This document shows, piece by piece, positions 43,571 through 54,428 of a stretch of 64,000 nucleotides of DNA. The translations under genes were made by a program, and so were the position numbers. The stretch is from positions 114,485 to 178,484 of the forward strand of contig MCFE01000083.1 of assembly GCA_002104905.1 (NCBI GenBank). The letters run 5' to 3'. The first letter of the stretch is position 1. Every line of letters begins with the position of its first letter. The stretch comes from Basidiobolus meristosporus CBS 931.73. Taxonomy: Eukaryota > Basidiobolomycota > Basidiobolomycetes > Basidiobolales > Basidiobolaceae. The notes beneath the pieces were generated by a model that did not search any database, was not told the origin of the DNA, and saw nothing but the letters and a program-made list of their open reading frames with translations.

Positions 43571-44601
43571 ATGAGGTTTCATTCAATCCATCTACAAGCT
43601 CTAACCTTAGTTGCCCTTGTATTGACAACTTTCAGCTTCGTTGCTGAATCGACCCTCCGCATTCTTCATAGCAGCTCACCTGAGGCCTCCTTCGCGTCCG
43701 TATCAACTGCTGTCATCGGCAAGCAAGAGGTGTTCATCATCGATTCTGGATTTACTGTCTCTGCGGCACAACAGCTGATCACCCTCATCAGGCAATCCAC
43801 CAGTCTGCCAGTGACAAAGATCTTCGCTACTCATGAGCATCCCGACCATTATTTCGGCGCCACCGAAGTTCTCAGAGCTTATCCCAATGCTTCTCTGCTT
43901 GCATCTCCAAGTGTTGTGCAGAATATGAGGCAGAGCGTGCAAGAAAAAGGTATGCGTGCCGAATGAGATTGCCACCATCACACAGTCTCATATTCATATA
44001 CATATCTATAGTGGGGCAATGGACGCCAGTGTTTGGACAGGCAGAGATTCCGAGTTCTCCTAAAACAGCCGAGCCGTTTAGAGGAAATAGGATATCGCTT
44101 AGGGGAAACGAGGATGAGCCGATTCACTTGCTTCAGCCATTGCAAGGAGATGTTGAAGACGTGACCGCCTATTGGATTCCATCGCAGAAGACGTTGATAA
44201 CGGGCGATCTGGTGTATTCCAGCAAGATCCATGTCTGGCTGGCCGAAGCACAGCGGCCCAGGAATCGGGCGAACTGGATACGCAGTCTAAACTGTAAGTT
44301 GCAATGTTCATCCTTGTGAGTCTGATCAGCACTGAATATCACTCGATCCTTTCTAGATCTCAACAGTCTCGGTCCCACCCTGGTGATCGGAGGGCACGTG
44401 CCTAGCACAGAGACGCCAAGGGTGTCAGATATCCAGGCCACCAAGGAGTACATTGAGTATTTCGATAAGAACGTCTATGGGAAAGGCTACACGACCCAAC
44501 AGATATTTGATCTACTGAAGAGCAGATATCCAGATCGGATCGGTCTGGCCATATTGAATCAAACCGCAATAGCATTTGGGAAGCAGGGTGCTACTGAATA
44601 A
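43571..44601 (+). CDS. Secreted metallo-beta-lactamase-fold hydrolase, copy 2
   Basis: Three exons, 43571-43949, 44012-44293 and 44357-44601, give 301 residues with the same ligands as copy 1 (HEHPDH, GDLVYS, GGHVPS). The signal peptide is unrelated in detail (MRFHSIHLQALTLVALVLTT). The rest of the protein and both introns match copy 1 with only a handful of differences. The end differs: copy 1 stops at AIAYGK, whereas this copy continues AIAFGKQGATE. The shared block with sharp edges looks like a gene-conversion tract within an older tandem pair. Both copies seem functional. Confidence 0.87.
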
Positions 44602-45267
44602 TCAGTTCCTATCCATCTTCGTCATTACTTTGCAATTGTTGTATATTAGTGATTTGCGTTCCAGAGTATTTGCCTAAGTCCAACAACGATTTCGGCGGTA
44701 CTACTGGATTGCAGCAACCAGTAGGGTCAGGTGTTAATGTAATCCAGTGTGGTGAACTAGCCTGGGCAGTCTAACCTCATTTCCTTCAAAGCGGTATTTC
44801 CTCATATTGACCACTGTTCTATTTTCGTGTACAGGAGCCACATAGTATCCTGTGTTTGGAATACTCTCCACTAGCAAATCAAGATAATCAGACAGCCTAA
44901 TTAAAGGTTAGGATTAAGAATCAACCATCCACCCCTTGCCTCAACTGACGAAATCGCACACTCATGTTGAAACATCACCATTACAATTCGTTTATGTTTC
45001 ATATTCTCTTTTACAACACGAATCCGAAAATTGTGTGATGAAATCGCTAGCCCAACACAGTGATTGGGAAGCAGGAAGTGTAACTGCATGCAAGGAAAAA
45101 TAGCCTCCAGATGTTGGAATGTCGAGCGGTTTAATCTCTGCTCGAGAAGCATTATAGATGCCAAATCCGCTTTTCTGTATACCGTACATCATCAGTGTTC
45201 ACTGCATTGATGTGTTGATTGATTCAATAACAAAGTGAATGGAACCATTCATTCGGCCATGACCAAT
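44602..45267. other. Intergenic, nothing recognised
   Basis: AT-rich. Short open frames on the minus strand near 44900-45190 have no recognisable content. Confidence 0.4.
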
Positions 45268-45564
45268 TCAACAAACGATGAAAATACTCTTCCAGCCATA
45301 GCCGGTATTTTGCTCGGCGTTGGAGCCACTGGTTAATGTGAATACAGCAATGCCCTGGCAACCTCCATCATTGTACATTCGCCCACTTTGGCCAGTAGCA
45401 TACCATTTGTAACTCCCTTGAAAAGGTATATTGGAACACCCACAGGCACCAACATCCCTGCTTCCACCACTGAAATACTGGCCTGAATAGGCTACAAAGT
45501 GACTGGCATAGGTGGAGGTGCAAAGAACAGCGGTGGCAACAAAGTATAGGCTGATTCGGACCAT
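45268..45564 (-). CDS. Small secreted cysteine-containing protein
   Basis: This protein of 98 residues has a clear signal peptide (MVRISLYFVATAVLCTSTYA). The mature part begins SHFVAYSGQYFSGGSRDVGA and ends GYGWKSIFIVC, rich in Gly, Ser and Tyr, with four cysteines. The spacing of aromatic and Gly residues recalls single-domain beta/gamma-crystallin-like or small antimicrobial folds, but I cannot assign a family. The ATG at 45564 is preferred over upstream in-frame codons because it starts exactly at the signal peptide. A TATA box lies about 55-63 bases upstream. Typical of fungal secreted effectors or defence peptides in subtelomeric regions. Confidence 0.75.
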   Translation of the reverse strand: MVRISLYFVATAVLCTSTYASHFVAYSGQYFSGGSRDVGACGCSNIPFQGSYKWYATGQSGRMYNDGGCQGIAVFTLTSGSNAEQNTGYGWKSIFIVC

Positions 45565-47543
45565 TGTTTCGAGGTGGTTGCTATTGTGTTTATTGTAGAG
45601 TGAGAAAAGATTGCCGACTTTTATACCTTTTGGATCGGAAATGGGCTGATGAAGAAAGGAGATGCATGAATGGCCAAAGCTCGAGTACCACCATGGCAGT
45701 ATACCAGTGTAATGGATCAAGGTGGCCAATCAAATGGGCTCTGTTCTCGCACCCTCTCATGGTGAGAATTATACCATTACCGTTATATGTGAAGCACTGG
45801 TCACGAATGTATCATAGTTCACCTCTAATCCAGTATTGCCAAGAATAGTGATATTGTTTGTTTCTAGACAGGGTGCCTTCTCAATGGACCTCGGTTTTTT
45901 GAGCAGCGTTAATTTGCTGGGATGTTGGATTGCCAACCATTTACAGCTCAATATGCAAAATAGGCAGAGTCCTTGCGAGAATACCAAATGATCATCGAGG
46001 TTGTTGACTTGGGTGCTGGGAAATACAAAGCTCCGAAACATCTCGGTTGCATATATCACTTTCTATTTAAATCATTTTGACCTCATAGAGATGAAGTGGA
46101 TGAAATCTCTCGAGTATGCACTTCGTGATAATATTTTGCTTTTTTCAAAACGGCTGCAAAAACCTTGTTTTATATTGCCTTCACTGAAGTAATTTTTGGC
46201 AAATTTTAATCGGACCAAATGGTCCAACACCTCATTGATGAATAACGAGTATGGCTTTAAACAGTTATATTTCAACCATTTAAAAGCCAACCCTACCAAC
46301 TCTTGTTGAGTATTGTTCGTTTTTATATGCCACATTCAAGTGCTTGACATAGCAGTCTTCGCCCATTGGGTGGCGAGGGTTGCAACTGCATGAAAACTCA
46401 ACCTTAGTGCCTGTGGCCTGTGAGCGGTAGTACAAGTAGTGCCAGTTAATCTGCAACCTTCACTTGTCGCAGGCAAGTGTGATTTCATCACTTCTGAGTT
46501 GCCTCTGGCTACCAGGTGGTCCCTTAATGTCTGTACCAGCCGAAGTTTTACGATTTTGCAAGAACTTGTATACTAAAATATCCTTGAAAGAGGAATGAGA
46601 TATGCTATGCTTTTGATAAGCAAACATACAGTAAGAGCTATAGGCATTGGCCTCACAGGTAAGGTTTTGGTGGGTATGCTGAGTGCATGTATAGCCATCA
46701 AACTTGGTACCTGACTAGCCCTAACGTATTGAAGGATGGTGCTCGCGTAGAATATAGGAAATGCTATGTAACTGGCAGTCACATGGAGAACAGAATGACC
46801 ATCACATAGTTATTCTCTATACACGTGAATGAAACCTAATCACCACTTAAGACCCCCGAGGTATGTAAATATTGAGTGAACACTCTAAGTGCTGTATACG
46901 TTAGTCACCTGAACTTATATTTTAGCATTGAAGACAGAAAAATCCCCAGTCATAATCCAGGTGTAAAGCTGGGAAGAATTTCTAGAAGTGATTTTTCGCA
47001 GAATGACATCTCTTCCATAACCAGCAATGGAAAGGAATGAATGACGAATAGAAAACGACCCTCCCCCAAGGCATTTTTAGTTAGCGCAGGTGCCTAGGAG
47101 CCTAACTTATGATTAACCCCAAACTCAACCAAGTGCTTAGATTCTCTACTTTTGGTACCCATTTGCACATCCACATCATTTCTTGCTTTACCAGTAATTT
47201 GCTACTTTATCACCCCTATAACCATTATTCAGAGGCGTAGTAAGTCTTTTCATTGAAATTCTTGCACCATTTTCTTCGATTAATAATGTAATCTTATTAT
47301 AAACCAAAAGTAAAAGGCCCCTCCCCTCCTTTAATCTGTATTAGAAGTCACATCTTCATTTCTGACTTCCGGTGAGCATGCCAATAGTCCCTTCATCATT
47401 GGTATAGTTGTTCTGGTGCATCTTGTTATAGTTTTCACTTGCGTTTTGTTGTATGGGGTATTTAGTAAGAGCCTTCAGTTGATCTATAACAATAGCCATG
47501 ACTGAAGCCATACATTTATACAGACCACCGCAATGAAACTGAT
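45565..47543. other. Long AT-rich intergenic region, possible decayed secreted-protein gene
   Basis: No confident gene. On the minus strand, 46782 starts a signal-peptide-like MTASYIAFPIFYASTILQY. After a frame change, a Cys-containing stretch (YTCTQHTHQNLTCEANAYS and YCMFAYQKH) runs to about 46480. This could be a frameshifted relic of another small secreted protein. The remainder shows nothing. Confidence 0.35.
45618..45627 (-). promoter_or_regulatory. TATA box of the small secreted protein gene
   Basis: GGTATAAAAG on the minus strand, ending about 53 bases before the ATG at 45564. Confidence 0.65.
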
Positions 47544-47840
47544 TTGCCTACCTTAGCACCAAGAAGGGAGAGAGCAGTCAATGCAATTCCACATGGGGCT
47601 AGCAGTAAGAGCAATGCGGAATCCTCCGATACAAGGGCCAACAATGTTCCGCCATATGTTCAAGTTAATATCATTCTACCTGTCGCACCCAAAAGTGAGA
47701 TGATACTCAATGTACTTCCATATGATGCACACAGTAACAGTAATAGGGCTTCTTCTACCACAAGTGATAGCAATCTTCCTTTATATGGTCAAGCTATAGC
47801 TAATCCACCTCCTACCTCTTGTGCATTAGGTAATAGTTAG
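47544..47840 (+). CDS. Hypothetical open frame built of two 42-residue repeats
   Basis: An open frame of 98 codons whose body is two imperfect repeats of 42 residues, in DNA about 126 bases each. The first holds AVNAIPHGASSKSNAESSDT and VPPYVQVNIILPVAP; the second holds MILNVLPYDAHSNSNRASST and LPLYGQAIANPPPTS. The DNA units differ at roughly a third of positions yet keep frame and the pattern PHGASSKSN/PYDAHSNSN, which hints at coding constraint. No signal peptide or known domain is visible. It may be an exon of a larger gene or a relic. Confidence 0.3.
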   Translation: MPTLAPRRERAVNAIPHGASSKSNAESSDTRANNVPPYVQVNIILPVAPKSEMILNVLPYDAHSNSNRASSTTSDSNLPLYGQAIANPPPTSCALGNS

Positions 47841-47863
47841 ACTTTCAAATTTGAAAGGCAGAG

Positions 47864-48783
47864 TCAGGACTTTGCAAGTAGTAAAAATGCGCAATTGATC
47901 AGAGCTCTATATTGAATGAAATACTCGATTCCGAAAGCCAAACCTTCGACTAATTTTGATACATCACCTCCAGGGGCAGTTACAATAATCAGCTTGGCTC
48001 CACCCAATTTCTGTAGCTGGTCCACTGCATCTTGTTTGGATTGGTCAATGTATACAAGCGCTCCAAATTTTTGGGCGAGACCTTGCTTACTTGCCGAGCT
48101 GGAAAGAGCTACTGTGCGGTAACCAAATTTGTTGGCGTATTGAATAGCTAGGTGGCCCAGCCCACCAATACCAACAACAGCACAAACATCCCCGGGATAG
48201 ATGTTGTCCATATGCCTCATGGAGTTGTAAACAGTAATACCGGCACACAGCAATCGTGCAGTCTCAGCAGAGCTGAGCTCGTCAGGGATTCTACATAACG
48301 CGCTTTGTTTGGCCACCATGTATTGCGCATACCCTCCGTCTTGTCTAACTCCGGTTACCCAGAACTTCTCGCGATCGATGAATGAGTCACGGCAGCAAGC
48401 TTCACAGGTGCTACAGTAACCAGCATTCCAGCCAACACCGATTCGTATTCCTTCTTTCTAGAGAGAAGAAACCTGGAACAAAAGTCAGCATCTCTCGCGT
48501 AAGAGTCAACTGGCTACCATCTCGTACATTCTCACCCAAATTCTGAATCCTTCCGACAACTTCGTGACCAGGGATCACCGGATAATTGAAACCAGGCATT
48601 GCATTATATTGAAGAACGCAATTACTGGAGAAATCTTAGTATCATTGATCCGTCTTACGAGTGGCAAATCCCGCATGCTTCCACTTTGACCAGAACTTCT
48701 CCAGGACCAGGGGTAGGGATTGGCTTTTCGACGACATCAAGGTCGCTGCCTGGCTTGCTAAAGGTGACGCACTTCATAGACAT
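47864..48783 (-). CDS. Zinc-type alcohol dehydrogenase (MDR family), C-terminally truncated
   Basis: Three exons, 48783-48659, 48624-48528 and 48457-47864, give 271 residues. The N-terminal catalytic domain has EKPIPTPGPGEVLVKVEACG and ICHS (first zinc ligand), then YPVIPGHEVVGRI with the GHE ligand. The nucleotide-binding domain has AVVGIGGLGHLAIQYANKFG (GxGGxG). Residues C-terminal to GGDVSKLVEGLAFGIE diverge from the family, and the protein stops about 70-80 residues short of normal length. The structural-zinc cysteines are also altered (NAGYCSTCEACCRDSF). The exons are otherwise clean. It is either a recently truncated pseudogene or a gene with a remodelled end. Normal members oxidise primary alcohols with NAD(P). 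Confidence 0.7.
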
Positions 48784-50530
48784 TGCCGTAAGTAATATGA
48801 CCTACTGAAAGTAATGTTGTGGGATTATGAGGTTGTTATCCGCAGGAAATTCATCGAGATATGCCCAATTGGGAACAGATTCTTTACCTTGCCAAGTACC
48901 ACTATTATAAACATTTGTTCTGAATAGAGATATCATTATTGAGCTTATTACCACGTAGCTTAACAGCCGAAAAGTTCACTCAACTTTAGCACCGGTCTTT
49001 TACTCTGATAGAAGTAATACCTTCACAAATACCCATAGCTGCAGTGAATTAACATGGTTCTATACCTCTGTCTATTAATTAAGCTGGTTGTCACTGTCTG
49101 TTGCAGCCTGCTCTTGTAAAGCATACATGCACTAACTGCTCCATTTAATATAACCATTTTACAAATACCTATCGAGGAATATGAATGGGGTTTGCAATCT
49201 ATCCGCAGTGATGGTCTACAGCTTGGCATATAGATGCTCTGAGGCCCTTGGAAGCTTAATAGAAACATTAGCATTAGGGGCTGTACGATTTACTTCCATT
49301 TTTAATGCAATTGCTATTGTGTGACCAATCCAAGTATAGAGTTTTGGATGGTAGGCTTGGTACACAGTTTTGGAAGGTAGGCTTGGTATGATTCGGGAAA
49401 GAGTTTACTGAGTTGAATGGGGGTATTACTTCATGAGCTCTCATCGACTGAAGAAAATGGCTTTCATTCCTGAGCCAAAATGACTAACCAGTTCATTCTG
49501 CTAGCGCCTTCCCTCGCTCCCTCTGCTCATCATCTGTAGATAATCGAGCGTGAGTAAGCTTTTTTATTTTTGGGGAACTGGTTACGAATCCATAAATATC
49601 ATTGCATCGTGCAAATACGTACCTGTGCGATGAACACAAGTCCACTAGAGGTCATACTCACTCTGTTGGTAACACCCGGCGCGAAGATTCGGAGATTGTA
49701 TGCGTCGGGTGTAACAAGTGACCATCTCTAAACCTGAACACCTCTGGCAGCTAGTGCTACTTGTACTCTGAAAAATTGGTGGATGGTGTGTTGGCGAGAA
49801 AATTGATTCCTGCTAGCTCCACGCCCACAATTCGGCTATTTGCTGGTAAAGCGAAGAGTTCACCACATCTGCTTTAACGCTCACCCACTATATAAACACT
49901 TGTTGCATAAAGTTGATTTATTGTCCAGCCCTCTGAGGCTCACAGTATCATCAACTGAGCAAAAATGATCAGCCATCACGGCGAAATTGTGTTTTCATAT
50001 TGAGCTGTTTTACACCTAATGCAATCCCAACTTATAGAGCATAATGCCCTGCAGAGTAAGGGACCAACTAAGTGAGGTGTGCGATTCTTTGGTAGATGCT
50101 TAAAGGGCGAGTTACACATACGATAATCCTTGTCATAAACGTAACAGCATTAATTAAGACCAGGAATCAATATTTGGTAGTCGAAAAAGTGGCATTAATG
50201 TTGCACCAAGTTGGCCCGGAGTAAAGGGAATTCCGCTCATTTGGTATAGTGTTCCACGAAAGGTTTCGGGAAAATGATGATTTTCGTGCTTCAAATTGAT
50301 ATTGACTCGACCTATTAGAAGAACGTTCATATGTAGCAGCAGTATGGAAAGCTTTCTAGAAATATCTCGCACGACAGCCTAAGACTACAGTTAATCTACT
50401 CACTTGCCCTACACAATGCCGAAATACCCCAGAATAACCCGAGCTAATGATATTTTTAGAACGAGGCCGATTTGTGTACTTATATAAATACCGGGCGAAT
50501 CTAACGCTTGGCACTCATCTATTGCCAGAT
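48784..50530. other. Intergenic, nothing recognised apart from one hairpin and a TATA box
   Basis: AT-rich. An inverted repeat at 49669-49682 and 49702-49715 (GTAACACCCGGCGC against GCGTCGGGTGTAAC, one mismatch and one G-U) could form a 14-bp stem. No tRNA or rRNA recognised. The TATA box of the next gene is at 50481-50490. Confidence 0.4.
50481..50490 (+). promoter_or_regulatory. TATA box of a small secreted protein gene
   Basis: TATATAAATA, 41 bases before the ATG at 50531. Confidence 0.65.
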
Positions 50531-50854
50531 ATGTACCGCTCTTTTACTTTGACTCTTGGAATTCTAGCCCTCGCTGCGAATGTTGCAGCTCTGTTTCGCT
50601 TTGCTTCCTCAACCTGTACCAACTACCGAGATTGCAATGGATCTGGTCTACTGATTTCTGACCCCGGAAAGCACTATGTAAAAGGAATGTCCTACGAGTG
50701 GGAAGGAACTGGTAGTGGATACTGTATGACACTTTGCCGTGGTACTACAAGTCTTGGAACACGGTGTAGTAGCTACAATAATCCCAACATCAAATACACT
50801 CAAGTGAATATTTGCCGTGCTTCAAATCACCTGGGTTGCGGATACTGCGGCTAG
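50531..50854 (+). CDS. Small secreted cysteine-rich protein (eight Cys)
   Basis: This protein of 107 residues has a signal peptide (MYRSFTLTLGILALAANVAA) and a mature domain with eight cysteines, starting STCTNYRDCNGSG and including YCMTLCRG, TRCSSYNN, NICRASNHLGC and a final GYCG. An even number of cysteines in a short secreted protein suggests four disulfides, as in fungal effectors and defensin-like peptides. No family is recognised. The start at 50531 is chosen because it begins the signal peptide and lies just after the TATA box. Confidence 0.75.
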   Translation: MYRSFTLTLGILALAANVAALFRFASSTCTNYRDCNGSGLLISDPGKHYVKGMSYEWEGTGSGYCMTLCRGTTSLGTRCSSYNNPNIKYTQVNICRASNHLGCGYCG

Positions 50855-51380
50855 ACTTTGGTACTAGAGCAGAGGCCTGAGGAATGTTATTGACTGACAG
50901 CAGCCAAACTGTCGTAATGCATCTAAATAAAAAGGCCAAAATAGCTTGATGATCCACATTGAAGTTTCCATTGTAAGTGATGCTCAGGTAATTGCATATC
51001 ATCGCAGCAGTATGTAGTTTGAAACGAACCAAAGCGTTGGATCACTCCCATATCAGGAAAGCACTTCTCATATAATTAAGAATGATTTTGTCAGTGTATT
51101 CTATACTAGGTTTTCAAGGTGCTTTGAAGAAGCATGGCTAAAACTCCATTTTACCTCTGTTATTCTCCCTAAATCTAAAAAATATTCATTGCATCAAGTT
51201 CTGGGTGCTGAAATTTATGCAATAAGAATTTTATGCTGTTGGCAACTCTAGTACTGATACATAGGTAGACAAAGTACTCCTTTTGGATACTACTATCTAC
51301 TGTTTGTTGCAAAACCTGTGTGGTTAGTATTATAATACTTGAGAAAATACACATCATGTAGTACTCTGGGCATTGGTCCA
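50855..51380. other. Intergenic, last unique sequence before the telomeric array
   Basis: AT-rich, no gene. It ends with CATTGGTCCA immediately before the first TTAGGG stub, so 51380/51381 is probably the site where the chromosome once ended or broke. Confidence 0.5.
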
Positions 51381-51400
51381 TTAGGGTTAGGGTTTAGGGG
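51381..51400 (+). repeat. Innermost telomeric repeat stub
   Basis: TTAGGGTTAGGGTTTAGGGG joins unique chromosomal DNA to the 3' end of the first retrotransposon copy. It is the most proximal of seven such stubs. Confidence 0.9.
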
Positions 51401-52930
51401 AGGAAAAGTCACCAAGTTGGTGAAATCTTTATTTGAGTTAAGAACTGTTCTAAGTACAAATAAAGAAGCCAATTAAGAGGTCTAGAACCTCTCTAATAAG
51501 TAGTCTAATTTATGTTTTGTTTCATCTCTAATGTTTGTTTCAATAAAGTAAAGCTCATCAGGGGTAAATATAAAATTCAAGGGTTTTGGGGGAAGTACAA
51601 ATTGTAGATGTTTCTGATCAATATAATCCAAGACTGGAACCCAGCCTGGGATTAGGTGTAGTAGGAAAGGTGTGTGGACTTGTGAGTAGCACTGCCACAT
51701 AGATCTAAGATGGTCCTGAGCCAGTAGTCTTGGTTTCTCAGCTTTTTGAAGTTTTGAAGCAAGCTCTGTTACTACAGCAGAGCCAACCAGGGTGTGCCAG
51801 CAAGAAGATTTCAGGGAGGAGTTAGATTGAAGCCATTGTTTGATGGAGGGGCTATGTGATTTCTGAAGTTTGACTAGGAAGGAAGCACAGAGATAGACCA
51901 TTTGGATTTGGTATGGGTAGAACCCAAAGGCTCCATTAGTTGCATGGATATAGGGAGATACTGGAAGATAAGGTACCAAGGATCTGATACACTGATGGAG
52001 AAATTTATCCAGGTGGTGAAGTTCTCTGGAGGTTAGGGGTATAATGTGGAGACCAAATTCAAGTACCAGCAGTACATACTGCTTCTGGAGTATAGGGATC
52101 TTTTGAATTGGAGTGTCTGGAGTGACTACTACCAGAAGCTTTTTAAGAGCTGGTTGGGCAAGATGGATCCTATACTCAGGTGGAGCTTTGAGTCAATTAC
52201 ATGTTGACAAAATGGTAGACCTAGATATAGTGCTGTTTGTTGAGGCAGAATGCTAGTGTTCTGTATAGTTGTAGTGCACCCAATTGGGACTGTCTTGGAA
52301 ATTGAGAGTGAGAGGCTGTTGGCAGCCAAGTACTTCTCAATGATGGCAGTGTCTGTTGTGAGATTAGGAGGAGCAATCTTGATATCATCCACATAGAGAG
52401 TTAGTAGTGGATAGGGAGAGTCTGGTGAGGGGCCTTTTGGAAATAAAGGAAAGTTGTGTAGAAATATCACAAATAGTCAGGACCTAGTACAGATCCTTAG
52501 ACTACTCCATTTGGAACCTCATAAGTCTCTGATGTGCAACTTGGATGCAAAATTTTGGCTGAGTTCTCACAAAATAGAGAACGTACAAGAAGGGTCATTG
52601 GTAGTGTGGTAACTGCTAATAGCTTTCTCCATAGCAGAGCTCTGTCAACAGAGTCAAAGGCTTTAGTAATGTCAAACAGAATGGCTGGCAATGAGAATTG
52701 AAGTGAACAATCATGGCTTAGCACTACAGCCATATCCAAGGAGAGTTTGGGCAAGAAGCCAAACTGAGAAGGATGGAATGGATATAGTTGAGATTGCAAG
52801 GATCTTGCTATTATAAGCTCAAAGATTTTCTGGCAGGTTGCTAGCAGTGAAACTGGCCGGTAAGAACCTGGGAGTGAGTGTTTCCCCTTCCCTTTGTATA
52901 AGGGGATTACATTTTCCTGTGACCAGGCCT
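51401..52930 (-). mobile_element. Telomeric LINE, family A, copy 1 (5'-truncated, decayed)
   Basis: This is a minus-strand element with its 3' end at 51401, adjoining the stub. The terminal hairpin TCACCAAGTTGGTGA is at 51409-51423 and AATAAAG signals follow. RT fragments in different frames (52799-52497 with ILFDITKAFDSVDR, 52470-52129, 51979-51482) correspond to the intact frame of copy A2, so frameshifts have accumulated. YVDD stands where A2 has YADD. The 5' end is truncated at GACCAGGCC inside the RT, where the next stub starts. Confidence 0.88.
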
Positions 52931-53476
52931 TAGGGGGGAGACAGTCACCAACAGGTGTAATCTTAATTTCAGTTGAAGCAAAGAAGCCAGTGCTACAGTT
53001 GTAGCTCTGATATAAGAGTGTGTAGCGGAGGGGAACTTGTAGGTAAGTTTACAAGAAGTGATGATGGTTCTTCAGTGCTCAAGACACTGTTCAGGGAGAA
53101 CAGGGGTAGCAAGAGGGGTAAGAATGATTTGTGAACATCATTAATGAGGGGAATATGATAAGGATTGATATTCATCATAAAGGGAGTGTGCTGCTTCAGA
53201 TATTGCTGCCAAAGGTCTGTCAAGCACTTAAGGTAGGCCAGCTTGGGTTTTTCTGACTGCAGAATATAGTGAGCAAACTTCTTGACTTCAGGATCTCCAA
53301 GTATAGTTCTCCAGCAGGAGCCAGGTTTAGTGTGGTGTGTTTTCTTCCAGGCCTTAATCAGTGGGTTGTTGCAGAGGTGAAGTCTGAGATATTATCTGGT
53401 TCTAAGGTAGAGTAGTCTGATCTTGTAGGGCATAAACCCAAAAGCACCAAGAATAGCATGTCTGTAGGGGCATTCA
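52930..53476 (-). mobile_element. Telomeric LINE, family B, copy 1 (short 3' fragment)
   Basis: It starts after stub TTAGGGGGG (52930-52938) with the B-type end AGACAGTCACCAACAGGTG. It holds only the last part of the RT ORF (53223-52993, MTDLWQQYLKQHTPFMMNIN) and the 3' flank. The 5' end is cut at GGGGCATTCAGG, where stub GGGTTAGGGTTAGGGGGGG begins. Confidence 0.88.
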
Positions 53477-54428
53477 GGGTTAGGGTTAGGGGGGGATACA
53501 GTCACCAACTGGTGAAATCTTTATTTCTGTTGAAACAAAGAAGCCAGCGCTACTGTTGTAGCTTTGATACAAGAGTGTGTAGCTGAGGGGAATTTGTAGG
53601 TAAGTTAATAAGAAGTGATGATAGTTCTTCAGTGCTCAAGACACTGTTCAGTGGGAAGGGGGGGAGCAAGAGAGGTAAGAATGACTTGTGAACAACATTA
53701 ATGAGGGGAATGTGATAAGGATTGACATTCATCATAAAGGGAGTGTGCTGCTGCAGATATTGCTGCCAAAGGTCTGTCAAGTACTTCAGGTAGGCCAGCT
53801 TGGGTTTTTCTGACTGCAGAATATAGTGAGCAAACTTCTTGACTTCAGGATCTCCAAGTATAGTTCTCCAGCAGGAGCCAGGTGTTGTGTGTTGTGTTCT
53901 CTTCCAGGCCTTAATCAGTGGGTTGTTGCAGTTGTGAAGTCTGAGGTATAATCTGGTTCTAAGGTAGAGAAGTCTGATCTTATAGGGCATAAACCCAAAA
54001 GCACCAAGAATAGCATGTCTGTAGGGGCATTCAGGCAAATGAGGCACCAAGGAGGTAATGCACCATACTGCAAACTTGTCAAGCTTAGTGCAGTCTCTAG
54101 ATGTAAGAGAGAGAAGTGGTAAGCCAAATTCCAGGACAGGGAAGACAAACTGCTTGAGTAGAAGGAGGCAGCTGGGAGCTGAAGTTGCAGGAGAAGTAAC
54201 AGCCAGTAGCTTGTGGAGTGCCTGTCTTGCCAGGATAATTCTCTTCTTCAGGTGTGCTCCAGAGTCTAGTCCAGTAGGAAGGAAAGGAAAGCCAAGATAT
54301 GTAGCAGAAACCTGAGCAGGTAGAGTGGAGTTCTCCAAGTTGATAGGAGGGCCCAAAGGTACTGTCTTTGCAATGGAAAGCTGGAGATTATTCTTCTGCA
54401 GATACTGGTGGATGGTCTGGGAGTCTTG
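53477..54428 (-). mobile_element. Telomeric LINE, family B, copy 2 (3' fragment)
   Basis: The stub is at 53477-53495 and the B-type tail follows. A single frame 54356-53550 (268 codons) is the C-terminal part of the B reverse transcriptase (VSATYLGFPFLPTGLDSGAH onward), matching copies B3 and B4 closely. The 5' end is truncated at GGAGTCTTG, just 3' of the FADD-coding region. Confidence 0.9.
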
